Of a stretch of 45,813 nt of DNA, positions 7,065-16,255 are shown in pieces. The position numbers were made by a program, and so were the translations under genes. The DNA is from Pseudomonas sp. PA15(2017) (GTDB lineage Bacteria; Pseudomonadota; Gammaproteobacteria; Pseudomonadales; Pseudomonadaceae). The stretch is taken from the NCBI RefSeq assembly GCF_001945395.1, contig NZ_MSXV01000058.1, positions 472,555 to 518,367 on the forward strand, given 5' to 3'. How positions within the stretch are numbered: position 1 is the stretch's first letter; the number at the start of each line of letters is the position of its first letter. The notes beneath the pieces are model-generated. The model had not been told where the DNA came from. It made no database searches and saw only the letters and a program-made list of their open reading frames with translations.

Positions 7065-8366
7065 ATGGCTCGTACCGACGTTGCCGATAAAGGCGTGTCC
7101 GCAAGCTCTTCAAGCAATCCTCTGAGCAGAATGGCCAAGCTGCTCGGCCCCGGCATCATTGCCGTGCTTTCCTGGCTGGGCGCAGGCGACCTGATCACCT
7201 CGTCCGTCGCCGGCGCCAACTACGGCTACGCGATGATGTGGGTATTGGCGGTGTCGCTGCTGCTGCGCTTTCTGATCGTCAACATCATCGCTCGCTTCCA
7301 GCTGTGCAATAACCAGGGTATGTCCATCCTCGGCGGTTACGCTCAGTTGCATCCGAGCTTCGCCTGGTTCCTGTTCGGCTACGCGCTGTTCATGGGCCAC
7401 CTGATGAACGCCTACATGATCAAGGGCGCTGGCGAGGCGCTGTCCACGCTGCTGCACCTGAACCAACCGCTGCTGTGCTCCTTTGCCGTGGTGCTCGGTG
7501 TCTGGCTGCTGGTTGGCCGCAGCATCTATAGCCTCATCGAGGGCGTGATGAAGGTGCTGCTGGCGATCATGACGCTGGCGTTCCTGTCCCTGGCGGTGAT
7601 GTCCGGCCCGGACGTGGGCGGCATCGTTTCCGGTACTTTCGGTTTCAGCATTCCAAAAGACGAAGGCGTGCATGGCGCGCTGCTGGTCGCCGTGTCGGTG
7701 ATCGGTGCCGTAGCCGGCTCGATCGCCAACTTCGTGCACCCCTACGTGATGAAGCAGAAGGGCTGGACCGGCCCTGAACACAAACGCATTCAGCGCAACG
7801 ACCTGCTGTTCGCGGTGTTCGTCGGTATCGTCATCAACCTGGCGATCTGGGTTGTGGGTGCGGAAATTCTGCGTCCCAATGGCCTGAAGGTGGAAACCCT
7901 CGATGACCTTGGCGCCGCCCTGCAGATGTTCTTCGGCCCAGGCGGCTGGTACATCTTCTTCATCGGCGTGTTCGCCACGCTGTTCGCCAGCGTCGTGGGC
8001 AAGACCACCGCGTTCCCGATGCTGATCACCGATGCCCTGCACCATATCCAGCCCAAGCGCCGCCAGCAGTACGGCGAGACGCCGCAGCAAGACCCGCTGC
8101 ACAAGTGGTTCCTGCTGTTCATTCTGGTCACCCCGCTGATCTGGTCGCTGCCGGGCATGCCGGACTTCGTGACCCTGACCATCGCGGTCAACGCGCTGAA
8201 CATCGTCGGCCTGCCGATCATTTCCCTCGGCCTGCTGATCATGTCCAACCAGAAGAAACTGCTCGGCCAGTACTGCAACAACTGGTTCGAGAACCTGGCT
8301 CTCGGCGCCGCCACCGTCCTGGCGGTATGGGTCGCCATCCAGCTCGGCATGCAGATGCTGGCCTGA
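7065..8366 (+). CDS. Nramp-fold transporter lacking canonical metal ligands
   Basis: A 433-residue inner-membrane protein with about 11 hydrophobic segments and the overall Nramp pattern (GPGIIAVLSWLGAGDLITSSVAGANYGY in helix 1, given here in pieces by family alignment). Canonical Nramp proteins carry DPGN in helix 1 and MPH in helix 6. Here the matching positions read GAGD and, before Asn-Phe, S-I-A. The Asp, Asn and Met that bind Mn2+ or Fe2+ are therefore absent, so the substrate may be Mg2+, another cation or a non-metal solute. I chose the ATG at 7065, after AGAGG, rather than 6963. Transcribed divergently from the 2-hydroxyacid dehydrogenase. Confidence 0.8.
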   Translation: MARTDVADKGVSASSSSNPLSRMAKLLGPGIIAVLSWLGAGDLITSSVAGANYGYAMMWVLAVSLLLRFLIVNIIARFQLCNNQGMSILGGYAQLHPSFAWFLFGYALFMGHLMNAYMIKGAGEALSTLLHLNQPLLCSFAVVLGVWLLVGRSIYSLIEGVMKVLLAIMTLAFLSLAVMSGPDVGGIVSGTFGFSIPKDEGVHGALLVAVSVIGAVAGSIANFVHPYVMKQKGWTGPEHKRIQRNDLLFAVFVGIVINLAIWVVGAEILRPNGLKVETLDDLGAALQMFFGPGGWYIFFIGVFATLFASVVGKTTAFPMLITDALHHIQPKRRQQYGETPQQDPLHKWFLLFILVTPLIWSLPGMPDFVTLTIAVNALNIVGLPIISLGLLIMSNQKKLLGQYCNNWFENLALGAATVLAVWVAIQLGMQMLA

Positions 8367-8413
8367 CGTCGACAAACCCTAGCAACTTGCCTTGAGTGAC
8401 TCGAGGCCCTGCA

Positions 8414-8474
8414 CGCGGCCAAGCCGCTCCCCCACATTGCCGAGTGGGGGTAGCGCTTGAGCCGCGTTTTTTTT
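8414..8474 (+). terminator. Intrinsic terminator after the Nramp-like gene
   Basis: A long, partly interrupted hairpin: GCGGC, CAAG and CCCCCAC on the left pair with GTGGGGG, CTTG and GCCGC on the right, followed by a run of eight T residues at about 8467-8474. It separates the transporter from the convergent reductase gene. Confidence 0.85.
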
Positions 8475-8487
8475 GCCGGCGAAGGGC

Positions 8488-9099
8488 TCAGTAACCTACG
8501 GTGAAGCGCTGGCACGAGTGCTGAGGCTTTTCCAGTTCGTCGACCAGGGCGATGGCGTAATCCTCCATGGAGATCGCGCTGCCGCCGTTGGCATCGACCA
8601 GCAGGCTGTCCTTGCCGATGCGGAAGCGCCCGGTGCGCTGGCCAGGCTCGAACAGCGCCGAGGGCGACAGGAAGGTCCAGTCCAGCGCCTGCTCGCCACG
8701 CAGCACGTTGAGGAAATCTCGCCCCGCGCTGGCCTCGTCCTTGTAGGCCGACGGGAACTCCGGCGTGTCGACCAACGCGACGCCCGGCGCCACCTCCAGG
8801 CTGCCGGCCCCACCGACCACCAGCAAACGCGGCACGCCCGCCGTTTTAACCGCGCCAATCAGGCTGGCTGCATCATTGCCGACGAAGCGCGTGGTGCTGA
8901 TCACCGCATCGTGGCCGCGCAGCAGCGGCACCAGACGCTCGACATCGGCCACGTCCGCGCTGGCAAGGGTCAGGCCATCCTGGGCCGGCACCGCGCCGAC
9001 ATCGCGGGCGATCCCGGTGACCTGATGGCCACGCTGCAACAGTTCATGACGCAGACGCGAACCGGCGCGCCCGCTGATACCCAGAATGACGACTTTCAT
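8488..9099 (-). CDS. NAD(P)-binding reductase, atypical SDR/NmrA type
   Basis: A 203-residue cytoplasmic protein starting MKVVILGISGRAGSRL, a Rossmann motif of the G-x-x-G-x-x-G class typical of atypical short-chain reductases of the YwnB/NmrA group. The later segment LDWTFLSPSALFEPG is also characteristic. The classical YxxxK pair is not evident, so it may be a reductase or only a nucleotide-binding redox sensor. Start at 9099 after AGGAGAACTC. It is divergent from a LysR gene across 147 bases, the usual arrangement of a LysR regulator and its target. Confidence 0.8.
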   Translation of the reverse strand: MKVVILGISGRAGSRLRHELLQRGHQVTGIARDVGAVPAQDGLTLASADVADVERLVPLLRGHDAVISTTRFVGNDAASLIGAVKTAGVPRLLVVGGAGSLEVAPGVALVDTPEFPSAYKDEASAGRDFLNVLRGEQALDWTFLSPSALFEPGQRTGRFRIGKDSLLVDANGGSAISMEDYAIALVDELEKPQHSCQRFTVGY

Positions 9100-9246
9100 G
9101 TGAGTTCTCCTGTGACAGGCAAGTGAATATCGGCCAACCAACGGTATTGCCGCCGGTGCCGAGGGACGAGACATGAGCTTACTCACCTGTCGCGCCACAA
9201 AAAGCCGCATAATCACCGCAACACAGTTGCACGAAACAGGCTAATC

Positions 9247-10149
9247 ATGGACAGACTTACCGCAACCCGCGTTTTCGTCGAAGTGGTCGATCGCGGCAGC
9301 CAGACCGCGGCGGCCGAGCATCTGGATCTGTCGCGGGCCATGGTTTCGCGCTACTTGGCCGAACTGGAGGATTGGGTGGGCGCGCGCCTGCTGCATCGCA
9401 CCACGCGCAAGCTGAGCCTGACCCAGGTGGGCAACGAACTGCTGCCGCACTGTCGGGAAATGCTGCACACCGCCGAGATGATGCTGGCCACCGGCATCAA
9501 GGCCACGGACGGGCCGAGCGGCAACCTGCGCATCGCCACCAGCCAGTCCTTCGCGCAGACCTGGCTCAGCCCGGTGCTGGTGGAGTACCTGGCGCGTTAC
9601 CCGAAAACCTCAGTGGATGTGCTGGTCGGCAGCCATGCCGTGAACCTGGTCGAGGAACGCATCGACCTGGCCCTGCGCATTACCAACCAGCTCGAACCCA
9701 ACCAGGTCGCCCGCCACCTGGGCGACTGCCATTCGGTGGTATGCGCCGCCCCCGCCTACCTGGCACACGCCGGTACTCCGCGCCAACCCCGGCAGCTGGC
9801 CGAGCACAACTGCCTGACCTACAGCTACTTCGGGCGCAGCCTGTGGCACTTCACGGGGCAGCAAGGGCCGATGCAGGTGCCGGTGGATGGCAACCTGAGC
9901 AGCAACGACACCGCCGTGCTGCTGGAGGCGGCGATCAACGGCGGCGGCATCTGCCTGCAACCACTCTACGCGGCCGCACCGCTGCTGGAAGACGGCCGCC
10001 TGGTGCGCCTGCTGCCTGCCTGGCAACCGCAGTCGCTGGGTATCCACGCCATCTACGCATCACGCCGGCAGATGCTGCCGGCGCTGCGCACCCTGCTCGA
10101 CTTCATCGCCGAGCGCCTGGCGGCCGATCCACGCTGGCAGGCCTTGTAA
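9247..10149 (+). CDS. LysR-family transcriptional regulator
   Basis: A 300-residue LysR regulator of the CrgA/AaeR-like group. The N-terminal helix-turn-helix reads QTAAAEHLDLSRAMVSRYLAELE; the effector domain follows from about residue 90 (GNLRIATSQSFAQTWLSP). The probable target is the divergent reductase gene, and such regulators often answer to quinones or reactive electrophiles, but the ligand cannot be read from the sequence. The start codon has only a weak upstream purine run. Confidence 0.88.
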   Translation: MDRLTATRVFVEVVDRGSQTAAAEHLDLSRAMVSRYLAELEDWVGARLLHRTTRKLSLTQVGNELLPHCREMLHTAEMMLATGIKATDGPSGNLRIATSQSFAQTWLSPVLVEYLARYPKTSVDVLVGSHAVNLVEERIDLALRITNQLEPNQVARHLGDCHSVVCAAPAYLAHAGTPRQPRQLAEHNCLTYSYFGRSLWHFTGQQGPMQVPVDGNLSSNDTAVLLEAAINGGGICLQPLYAAAPLLEDGRLVRLLPAWQPQSLGIHAIYASRRQMLPALRTLLDFIAERLAADPRWQAL

Positions 10150-10217
10150 CAGCTCGCACCGCCTGCAGGGGCGCCAGCCTCGGTACGGTTGCATTGGCCA
10201 GCGCGCGACTGGAAAAT

Positions 10218-10236
10218 GCGACAAATTATCATTATC
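10218..10236. promoter_or_regulatory. Candidate Fur box before the sigma factor gene
   Basis: A 19-base stretch ending ATTATCATTATC. By hand it matches the 19-base Fur consensus, as I recall it, at 13 positions, with an intact right half. It ends 11 bases before the sigma-factor ATG, as expected for an iron-repressed fecI-type gene. Confidence 0.6.
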
Positions 10237-10247
10237 AAGGCAGCCAG

Positions 10248-10766
10248 ATGCCCTGCTCCCCGCCCTCGCCCAGCCCCTGCGTGCAAACGCTCTATGTGGA
10301 TCATCATGCCTGGCTTCTGAGCTGGTTGTGCAAGCGCGTGGGCAATCGACCCGATGCCGCCGACCTCACCCAGGACACGTTCGTACGCCTGCTGCGCTCG
10401 GGCAGCACGGCGCGTATTCAGGATCCGCGCAACTACCTGAGCACCATCGCCCGCGGCCTGGCCATCGACCTGCATCGCCGCCGCAGCCTGGAACGCGCCT
10501 ACCTCGACGCCATGGCACGAATGCCCGAGGACCAGCACCCGTCACCGGAAACCCAGGCGCTATTACTGGAAGCGCTGGTAGAGGCCGACCGCATGCTCGA
10601 CGGGCTGCCGAACAAGGTGCGCCAAGCCTTCATCCTGTCCCAGGTCGAGGGCCTGACCTACCGCGAAATAGCCCAGGCCATGGGCTTGTCGCTACGCACC
10701 ATCAACAACTACCTGGCTCGCGCCCTGGAGCATTGCTGCCTGAGCCGGTTGCGCAGCCTATCATGA
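10248..10766 (+). CDS. FecI-type ECF RNA polymerase sigma factor
   Basis: A 172-residue ECF sigma factor. Region 2 is visible as AADLTQDTFVRLLRSG with the following arginine-rich helix; region 4 is LPNKVRQAFILSQVEGLTYREIAQAMG followed by the helix-turn-helix LSLRTINNYLARALEH. It should direct RNA polymerase to the receptor promoter when the cognate receptor signals. ATG at 10248 gives a normal length. Its stop overlaps the ATG of the FecR-like gene by four bases, and a Fur-like box lies upstream. This is the standard iron-starvation sigma layout. Confidence 0.92.
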   Translation: MPCSPPSPSPCVQTLYVDHHAWLLSWLCKRVGNRPDAADLTQDTFVRLLRSGSTARIQDPRNYLSTIARGLAIDLHRRRSLERAYLDAMARMPEDQHPSPETQALLLEALVEADRMLDGLPNKVRQAFILSQVEGLTYREIAQAMGLSLRTINNYLARALEHCCLSRLRSLS

Positions 10767-11713
10767 CCGCGCCGCCGGTCAGCCCGGCGCAGGCCCAGGC
10801 CATCCGCGAAGCGGCCGCCTGGCATACCCGCCTGCATGGCGATACGGCGAGCGCAGCCGATCTCCAGGCCTGGGAGCGCTGGCACGCGCTGTCGCCCCTG
10901 CACCGTGAGGCCTGGCAACAGGTGCAAGACATCTGCGGTCATTTCGCCGGGCTGCCGGGCACGCTCGCCGCGAACACCCTGCTCACAGCCCGCGCCTCAC
11001 GGCGCAAGGTACTCGCCAGCCTGTTCGCCCTGGCCAGCGCGGCGCCCCTGGCTTGGCTCGCTTCGCGAAGCGACAGCGGGCGAACCTGGCTGGCCGACCT
11101 GCGCACCCGCACGGGCGAGCGCCGCGAGTTCCAGGTCGATGGCAATCGCCTGCTGCTGGACACCGCCAGCGCCGTCGAGGTGGATCACCAACGCCACCTC
11201 CTGACGTTGCGCGCCGGCGCGGTGATGGTGACCGCCACGAACGGGGACGAACAGGCACCGCTGATCCTGCGCACGCGCGAGGGTGAAATTCGCGCGCCGG
11301 CCAGCCGGTTCACCGTGCGCCAGCACGACGGCTATACCGAGGTGGCCGTGCTGGATCACCAGGTTCGGATCAGCCCAAGCGCGGCAGGGCTCGCGCCGAG
11401 GCCGCTGCTGGCCGGTCATCACGCCCGCTTCGATGAGCATCGGGTGCAACCGGCGCTGCCGAACGATGCCAGCACCGCTGCCTGGGTGCAGGGCAATCTG
11501 GTGGCGCTCGATCAACCGCTTCGGGTGCTGCTTGCCGAGCTCGGTCGCTATCGCCCCGGGCTGCTGGACTGCGACGAACGCATTGCCGGGCTGAAAGTCT
11601 CCGGCGCCTTTCCGCTGGACGACACCGACCTGGCCCTGGCCTCGCTCGAAAACGCCTTTGCAGTGCGCCTGCAGCAGCGCAGCCGCTACTGGGTCACCGT
11701 GGTGCCGCGCTGA
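10763..11713 (+). CDS. FecR-type anti-sigma regulator
   Basis: A 316-residue FecR family protein. It has a cytoplasmic N-terminus with the DUF4880-like pattern EAAAWHTRLHG...ADLQAWERWHALSPLHREAWQ, a single transmembrane helix near residues 82-96 (VLASLFALASAAPLAWLA), then the periplasmic FecR domain (RTGERREFQVDGNRLLLDTASAVEV) and a C-terminal STN-like segment. The family senses the ligand-loaded receptor in the periplasm and frees or activates the sigma factor. Overlaps the sigma gene by four bases; the receptor follows after 59 bases. Confidence 0.92.
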   Translation: MTAPPVSPAQAQAIREAAAWHTRLHGDTASAADLQAWERWHALSPLHREAWQQVQDICGHFAGLPGTLAANTLLTARASRRKVLASLFALASAAPLAWLASRSDSGRTWLADLRTRTGERREFQVDGNRLLLDTASAVEVDHQRHLLTLRAGAVMVTATNGDEQAPLILRTREGEIRAPASRFTVRQHDGYTEVAVLDHQVRISPSAAGLAPRPLLAGHHARFDEHRVQPALPNDASTAAWVQGNLVALDQPLRVLLAELGRYRPGLLDCDERIAGLKVSGAFPLDDTDLALASLENAFAVRLQQRSRYWVTVVPR

Positions 11714-11772
11714 TTGCACTTTTTCTAGACGTTATTCGGCCCCTTCTTGATTGCCACACCAAGGGGATTTCC

Positions 11773-14157
11773 ATGACACGCAAAAGCACTTTCCTGGCAC
11801 GGCCACTGTGCCTGGTCATTCACGCCGCCTTCTGGTCGCCGGTGCTGCTGGCAAAGCCGGCGCTCGCCCAGGAGGCGACCAGCCGCGCGACGGCTGCCGC
11901 ACACGATATCGCGCCAGGCCCGCTGGCCCAGGTCGTCGCGCAGTACGCCGGCTCGGCAGGCGTCGCCCTGTCCTTCGACGCCGCTCGCTTGCAGGGCCTG
12001 CAGAGCCCAGGCCTGCAAGGCCACTACAGCATCGAGGCAGGCTTTGCCCACTTGCTGTCGGGCAGCGGCCAGCAGGCCGAGCGCCAGGCCAATGGCGCGT
12101 ACATGCTGGTGCCTGCAGCTAACGCGAAAGTTGCAGCGCCGCTGGAGCTCTCCGCGACCCAGGTGACGGTCAGCACCCTGCGCAACGATAAGGCCGTGGG
12201 CCGTACACCGCAGCGCGTCACGGTCATCGAACGCGCCGACATCCAACGCCAGCTCGCACTCAGCAGCGACCCCGGCCAGGTGCTCGGCAGCCTGATCCCG
12301 TCCTATTCGCCGAGCCGGCAGAAGATGTCCTCGTCAGGCGAAACCCTGCGCGGTCGCTCGCCCCTGTTCCTGGTCGACGGCGTGCCCCAGGGCAGTTCCT
12401 TGCGAGATGATTCACGCAGCAGTTACGCCATCGACCTGGCACAGGTCGAGCGCATCGAGGTGGTTCACGGTGCCACCGCCGAACACGGCCTGGGCTCCAC
12501 CGGCGGCATCATCAACTTCATCACCAAACGCGCCAGTGGCGATGGCCTGCGCCAACAGGCAGGCGTACGCGTGGAAAGCGGCGAGCACGGCAGCGACGGC
12601 CTCGGCTACAAGTTCAACTACCAGGCCAGCTTGCAACAGGATCAGTGGGAAGCCCTGCTGGCCGCTACCTGGCAGGAGCGCGGCGCCTATCGCGATGCCG
12701 ACGGCAGGCTCATCGGCACCTCTTATCTGGGCGAGATCCAGGACAGCCGCGACCACGACCTGATGCTCAAGCTGGGCTACTGGCTCGACGACGATCAGCA
12801 CCTGAGTTTCAGCGCCAACCAGTACGAGCTCAAGGGCCATAACGATTACATTGCAGTGCCCGGCAACGTGGCTGCAGGAATACCCACCACCGCGCGCAAG
12901 GGCGATCCCGGTGGCGAACCGGCCTTCAACCGCACCCAGCAGTTCACTCTCGGCTATGCCCACCACGACCTGTTCGGCAACGAACTGGACGTGCAGCTCT
13001 ACCGGCAACGCTACCAGGGCCAGTTCGGCACCCTGACTTCCGCCAGTTTCGTCGAACCCGAGGTGGCGCCCGATGGCTTCGACCAGTCACGCAGCATCTC
13101 GGATAAATGGGGCGGCAAGTTCACCCTGCGGCGCAGCGGGCTTTTCGACGGTTGGCTGGACCTGGCCGGCGGGGTGGATCTGCTGCGCGACGAATCCGAG
13201 CAATACCTGTCGCTCACCAACCGCGTCTACGTGCCACCGTCCACTTACGACAACCAGGCCATCTTCCTGCAGGGCGACCTGCACCCGACCGAGCGCCTGA
13301 CCCTGACCGCCGGCGTGCGCCGCGAGCACGCCGAGCTGGAGGTGGACACCTACCGCACCCTGGCCGCCAACAACAGCGTGACCGTCACTGGCGGCGAACT
13401 GTCCTTCGGCAAGACCCTGAGCAATTACGGCTTCACCTACCAGGCCAACGACTGGGCGCAGCTCTACGGCGGCTACTCGGAAGGCTTCGGCATGCCCGAT
13501 GTCGGTCGCGTGCTGCGCGGCCTGCGCACGCCCGGCCTGGCCGTGGAAAGCCTGCTGGAACTGGAGCCGATCATCACCCGTTCGCGAGAGCTGGGCCTGC
13601 GTCTGGACTTCGGCCGCGTGGATGCCGAACTCAGCTACTACGAGTCGTTTTCCAACCAGGGCGAGCGCCTGGCCATGGTCGACGGCTTGTACGTGGCGAA
13701 CCGCGAACGCATCGAAATAGAGGGGTTCGAAGCCACTGCGAACTGGCGGATTAGCGATGATCATCGCCTGCGACTCGCCTACAGCCAGAGCAAGGGGTGG
13801 TCCGACACCAATGACGACGGCCGGGTGGACACCACCCTCGACGGCCTGAACATCGCGCCGAACCACTACAGCCTGGGCTGGAACGCCACCTGGAACGAAG
13901 ATTGGTCGAGTTACCTGCAGTACGACCATTACGTGAGCCGTAGCTTCGACAATCCAAATCTGGACTTCGACGGCTATTCGCTCCTGTCTGCGTCCGTCAG
14001 CCGCGCCCTGCCGGTCGGCAGCCTGTCGCTGAGCATCGACAACCTGCTCGATGAAGACTACTTCACCTACTACTCACAGGCAGGCCGGGTGGCCAACGAC
14101 TCCAACTTCAAAGGCCGCGGGCGTACCTTCGCCCTGGCCTATCAGGTGGACTTCTAG
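11773..14157 (+). CDS. TonB-dependent ferric-siderophore receptor with STN signalling domain
   Basis: A 794-residue outer-membrane receptor. A signal peptide ends near ALAQ (about residue 33). The STN domain covers about residues 45-105 (HDIAPGPLAQVVAQYAGSAG), the plug about residues 125-255 (including LFLVDGVPQGSS and GSTGGIINFITK), and the barrel runs to the C-terminal AYQVDF with a terminal Phe. The STN domain shows it is a transducer working with the FecR and FecI pair just upstream. The plug recalls receptors for hydroxamate-carboxylate siderophores (aerobactin/rhizobactin type), but that is only a tentative ligand guess. Confidence 0.9.
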   Translation: MTRKSTFLARPLCLVIHAAFWSPVLLAKPALAQEATSRATAAAHDIAPGPLAQVVAQYAGSAGVALSFDAARLQGLQSPGLQGHYSIEAGFAHLLSGSGQQAERQANGAYMLVPAANAKVAAPLELSATQVTVSTLRNDKAVGRTPQRVTVIERADIQRQLALSSDPGQVLGSLIPSYSPSRQKMSSSGETLRGRSPLFLVDGVPQGSSLRDDSRSSYAIDLAQVERIEVVHGATAEHGLGSTGGIINFITKRASGDGLRQQAGVRVESGEHGSDGLGYKFNYQASLQQDQWEALLAATWQERGAYRDADGRLIGTSYLGEIQDSRDHDLMLKLGYWLDDDQHLSFSANQYELKGHNDYIAVPGNVAAGIPTTARKGDPGGEPAFNRTQQFTLGYAHHDLFGNELDVQLYRQRYQGQFGTLTSASFVEPEVAPDGFDQSRSISDKWGGKFTLRRSGLFDGWLDLAGGVDLLRDESEQYLSLTNRVYVPPSTYDNQAIFLQGDLHPTERLTLTAGVRREHAELEVDTYRTLAANNSVTVTGGELSFGKTLSNYGFTYQANDWAQLYGGYSEGFGMPDVGRVLRGLRTPGLAVESLLELEPIITRSRELGLRLDFGRVDAELSYYESFSNQGERLAMVDGLYVANRERIEIEGFEATANWRISDDHRLRLAYSQSKGWSDTNDDGRVDTTLDGLNIAPNHYSLGWNATWNEDWSSYLQYDHYVSRSFDNPNLDFDGYSLLSASVSRALPVGSLSLSIDNLLDEDYFTYYSQAGRVANDSNFKGRGRTFALAYQVDF

Positions 14158-14167
14158 GCAGCGCGGG

Positions 14168-14200
14168 GCCACTCGCCGGCACGGAGTGCGGGCGAGTGGC
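14168..14200. terminator. Hairpin between convergent receptor and PbpG genes
   Basis: GCCACTCGCC at 14168-14177 pairs perfectly with GGCGAGTGGC at 14191-14200, and GCAC/GTGC extends the stem inward past one mismatch. There is no T run on either side, so termination may be inefficient, but the position between two stops supports the role. Confidence 0.55.
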
Positions 14201-14207
14201 AGGCGGC

Positions 14208-15113
14208 TTACTGCGACGCCTGCAACTGGCGCTGCGAGGCGCGCTGCTGCTTGTAGGCCAGGGCGGCGGGCGCCACCGGGGTGACCTTGCCGGTTTCCAC
14301 CCATTTGCGCAGGCGGCTGGCGTCGGCCATGTGGGTGTATTTGCCGAAGGCATCGAGCACCACGAAGGCCACTGGCTTGCCGGCCATGGTGGTGCGCATC
14401 ACCAGGCAGTGGCCGGCGCTGTTGGTGAAGCCGGTCTTGGTCAGTTGCACGTCCCAGCCGGCCTTGCGGGTCAGCGCGTTGGTGTTGCGAAAGCCCAGGG
14501 TGTAGTTGGGCTTGCGGAAGGCCACGGTCTTTTCGCCGGTGGCGCTCAGTTCACCGATCAGCGGGTAGCTACGGGTCGCCTTGAGCAGCTTGACCAGGTC
14601 GTTGGCGGTGGAAACGTTGTGCTCGGACAGGCCGGTCGGCTCCACGTAGCGGGTCTGGGTCATGCCCAGGGCGCGGGCCTTGGCATTCATGGCCGCGACG
14701 AAGGCGGTGACGCCGCCCGGATAATGGTGCGCCAGGCTGGAGGCCGCACGGTTCTCGGACGACATCAGGGTCAGCAGGAGCATTTCCCGGCGGCTGATCT
14801 CGCTGCCGATGCGCACGCGCGAATACACGCCGCGCATGTCGTGCACGTCACGGATGATCACCGGCAGTTGCTCGTTGAGCGGCAGTTTGGCGTCCAGGGC
14901 GACCATGGCGGTCATCAGCTTGGTGACCGAGGCGATGGGCACCACCATGTTCGGATTACTGGAATACAGCACCTTGTCGGTGGTCAGGTCGACCAGCAGG
15001 GCACTGCCGGAGGCCAGCTCCTGCTTGGCGGGAGCGGCGGCTTCGGAGGCCAGGGGGGCGACGAGGAACAGGCAGGCCAGGGCGAGGCTGGCGAAGGGGC
15101 GACGAATATTCAC
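14208..15113 (-). CDS. pbpG: D-alanyl-D-alanine endopeptidase, penicillin-binding protein 7
   Basis: A serine peptidase of the S11 family that cuts DD-crosslinks in peptidoglycan in the periplasm. Counting from the GTG at 15113 (301 residues), the active-site triad is SVTK (Ser62, Lys65), SEN (Ser119, Asn121) and KTGFT late in the protein. A signal peptide of about 26 residues ends in SEAAA. The start is uncertain: no strong ribosome site is seen, and in-frame alternatives lie at a GTG about 12 bases upstream and an ATG at 15158. The length agrees with PbpG and is too short for a C-terminal-anchored PBP5/6. Confidence 0.88.
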   Translation of the reverse strand: MNIRRPFASLALACLFLVAPLASEAAAPAKQELASGSALLVDLTTDKVLYSSNPNMVVPIASVTKLMTAMVALDAKLPLNEQLPVIIRDVHDMRGVYSRVRIGSEISRREMLLLTLMSSENRAASSLAHHYPGGVTAFVAAMNAKARALGMTQTRYVEPTGLSEHNVSTANDLVKLLKATRSYPLIGELSATGEKTVAFRKPNYTLGFRNTNALTRKAGWDVQLTKTGFTNSAGHCLVMRTTMAGKPVAFVVLDAFGKYTHMADASRLRKWVETGKVTPVAPAALAYKQQRASQRQLQASQ

Positions 15114-15337
15114 GATGGCATTCACAAGGCAAGAAATGGACTGGAAAAGGCGCTCCATGCCGGTGAAGGAACTTCGTCCATGACCCTTGGGCGCGCGATA
15201 AAAACGCCTTGCAGACTTCTGCTCGGTGCTTTTATGAGGCCCCGGAAATAGGGTTTGAAAAACAGCCAATTGCATTCGCAATTGAAGGTGCGATGTTAGC
15301 ACCCGTCAAGGCAGGTTCCTATTGTCCGATAAATGGA

Positions 15338-16201
15338 TCAGGGCGTTGCCAGTCGCCGCCTGCCGAGGCGATTGAGCCATAGCGATGCCAGGATGATCGC
15401 GCCGCCCAGGGCCAGACGCGGCAGGTCGGCGTCGCGGTTCCAGATCAGCAGGTTCACCACCAGGCCGGCCGGCACGTGCAGCTCGTTCATCACTGCCAGG
15501 GTGCCGGCATCGACCTTGACGCTGCCCTTGACCCACCAGAACAGCCCCAGCGCCGTGGCGAACAGCCCCATCCACAGCAGGATGCCCCACTGCAGCGCAG
15601 TGCTCGGCAGCTTGTCCGGGTTGCCGAACAGCAGGAACGAGGGCAGCACCAGCACCAGCGCCCCGAGGAAGAAGTGCCCGAAGAAGCGGTGCAGCGGCTG
15701 CTCGGTCGGGTAACGCATCAGCAACTGGCGGCACAGCACCTGGCCGGCGGCGAAGGTCAGGTTGGCCAGTTGCAGCAGCAGGAAGCCGATCAGGTACTCG
15801 CCTTCCAGGCGCTCGAAGCGGATCACCACGCCGCCGCCGACCGCCACCAGCGCGGCGACCAGCGCCCAGGGGCTGAAACGCCGCGCCAGGGCATCGTCGA
15901 GCAGGGTCACGTAGATCGGCGTGAGTACGGTGAACAGCAGCACCTCGGGTACCGTCAGCACCTGGAAACTGCGGTACAGGCACAGGTAGGTGACGCCGAA
16001 CTGCAGCGCCCCGGCCAGCCAGAAACCGGCCAGCAACCGCCGCGGCAGGCCGCGCCAGAGCGTAAAGGGCAGGAACACCAGCGCCGCCACCGCCACCCGC
16101 GCCAGCACGGCGAAGTCGCTGTCCACCCGGCCGGCCAGGTATTCGCCGATCAGGCTGAAGGAAAACGCCCAGAGGACGGTGACGGCGAGCAGGTAAGGCA
16201 T
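15338..16201 (-). CDS. EamA/DMT-superfamily transporter
   Basis: A 287-residue inner-membrane protein with ten predicted helices made of two EamA repeats of five, as in RhaT/YdcZ-type drug/metabolite transporters. Typical positions include the LYRSFQVLTVPEVLLFTVLTPIY segment (described here as helices 3-4) and WGILLWMGLFATALG in the second repeat. Likely an exporter of a small metabolite. It lies 54 bases downstream of the DOPA-dioxygenase-like gene on the same strand and may share its transcript. Confidence 0.85.
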   Translation of the reverse strand: MPYLLAVTVLWAFSFSLIGEYLAGRVDSDFAVLARVAVAALVFLPFTLWRGLPRRLLAGFWLAGALQFGVTYLCLYRSFQVLTVPEVLLFTVLTPIYVTLLDDALARRFSPWALVAALVAVGGGVVIRFERLEGEYLIGFLLLQLANLTFAAGQVLCRQLLMRYPTEQPLHRFFGHFFLGALVLVLPSFLLFGNPDKLPSTALQWGILLWMGLFATALGLFWWVKGSVKVDAGTLAVMNELHVPAGLVVNLLIWNRDADLPRLALGGAIILASLWLNRLGRRRLATP

Positions 16202-16255
16202 GGCGCGGGCTCTTGGAAAATCAGCCGCGGATCATACCTTGCCCGAGCCCGGGCG

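Noticed and set aside
13087..13929. Long antisense open frame inside the FecA-type receptor gene, and similar long frames opposite trpB, betC, uvrD and the TRAP gene
   Set aside because: High-GC codon bias produces open frames in the opposite strand. Their translations are rich in Ala, Gly, Arg, Gln and His, lack domain motifs, and have no ribosome sites, while the sense frames are clear gene families.
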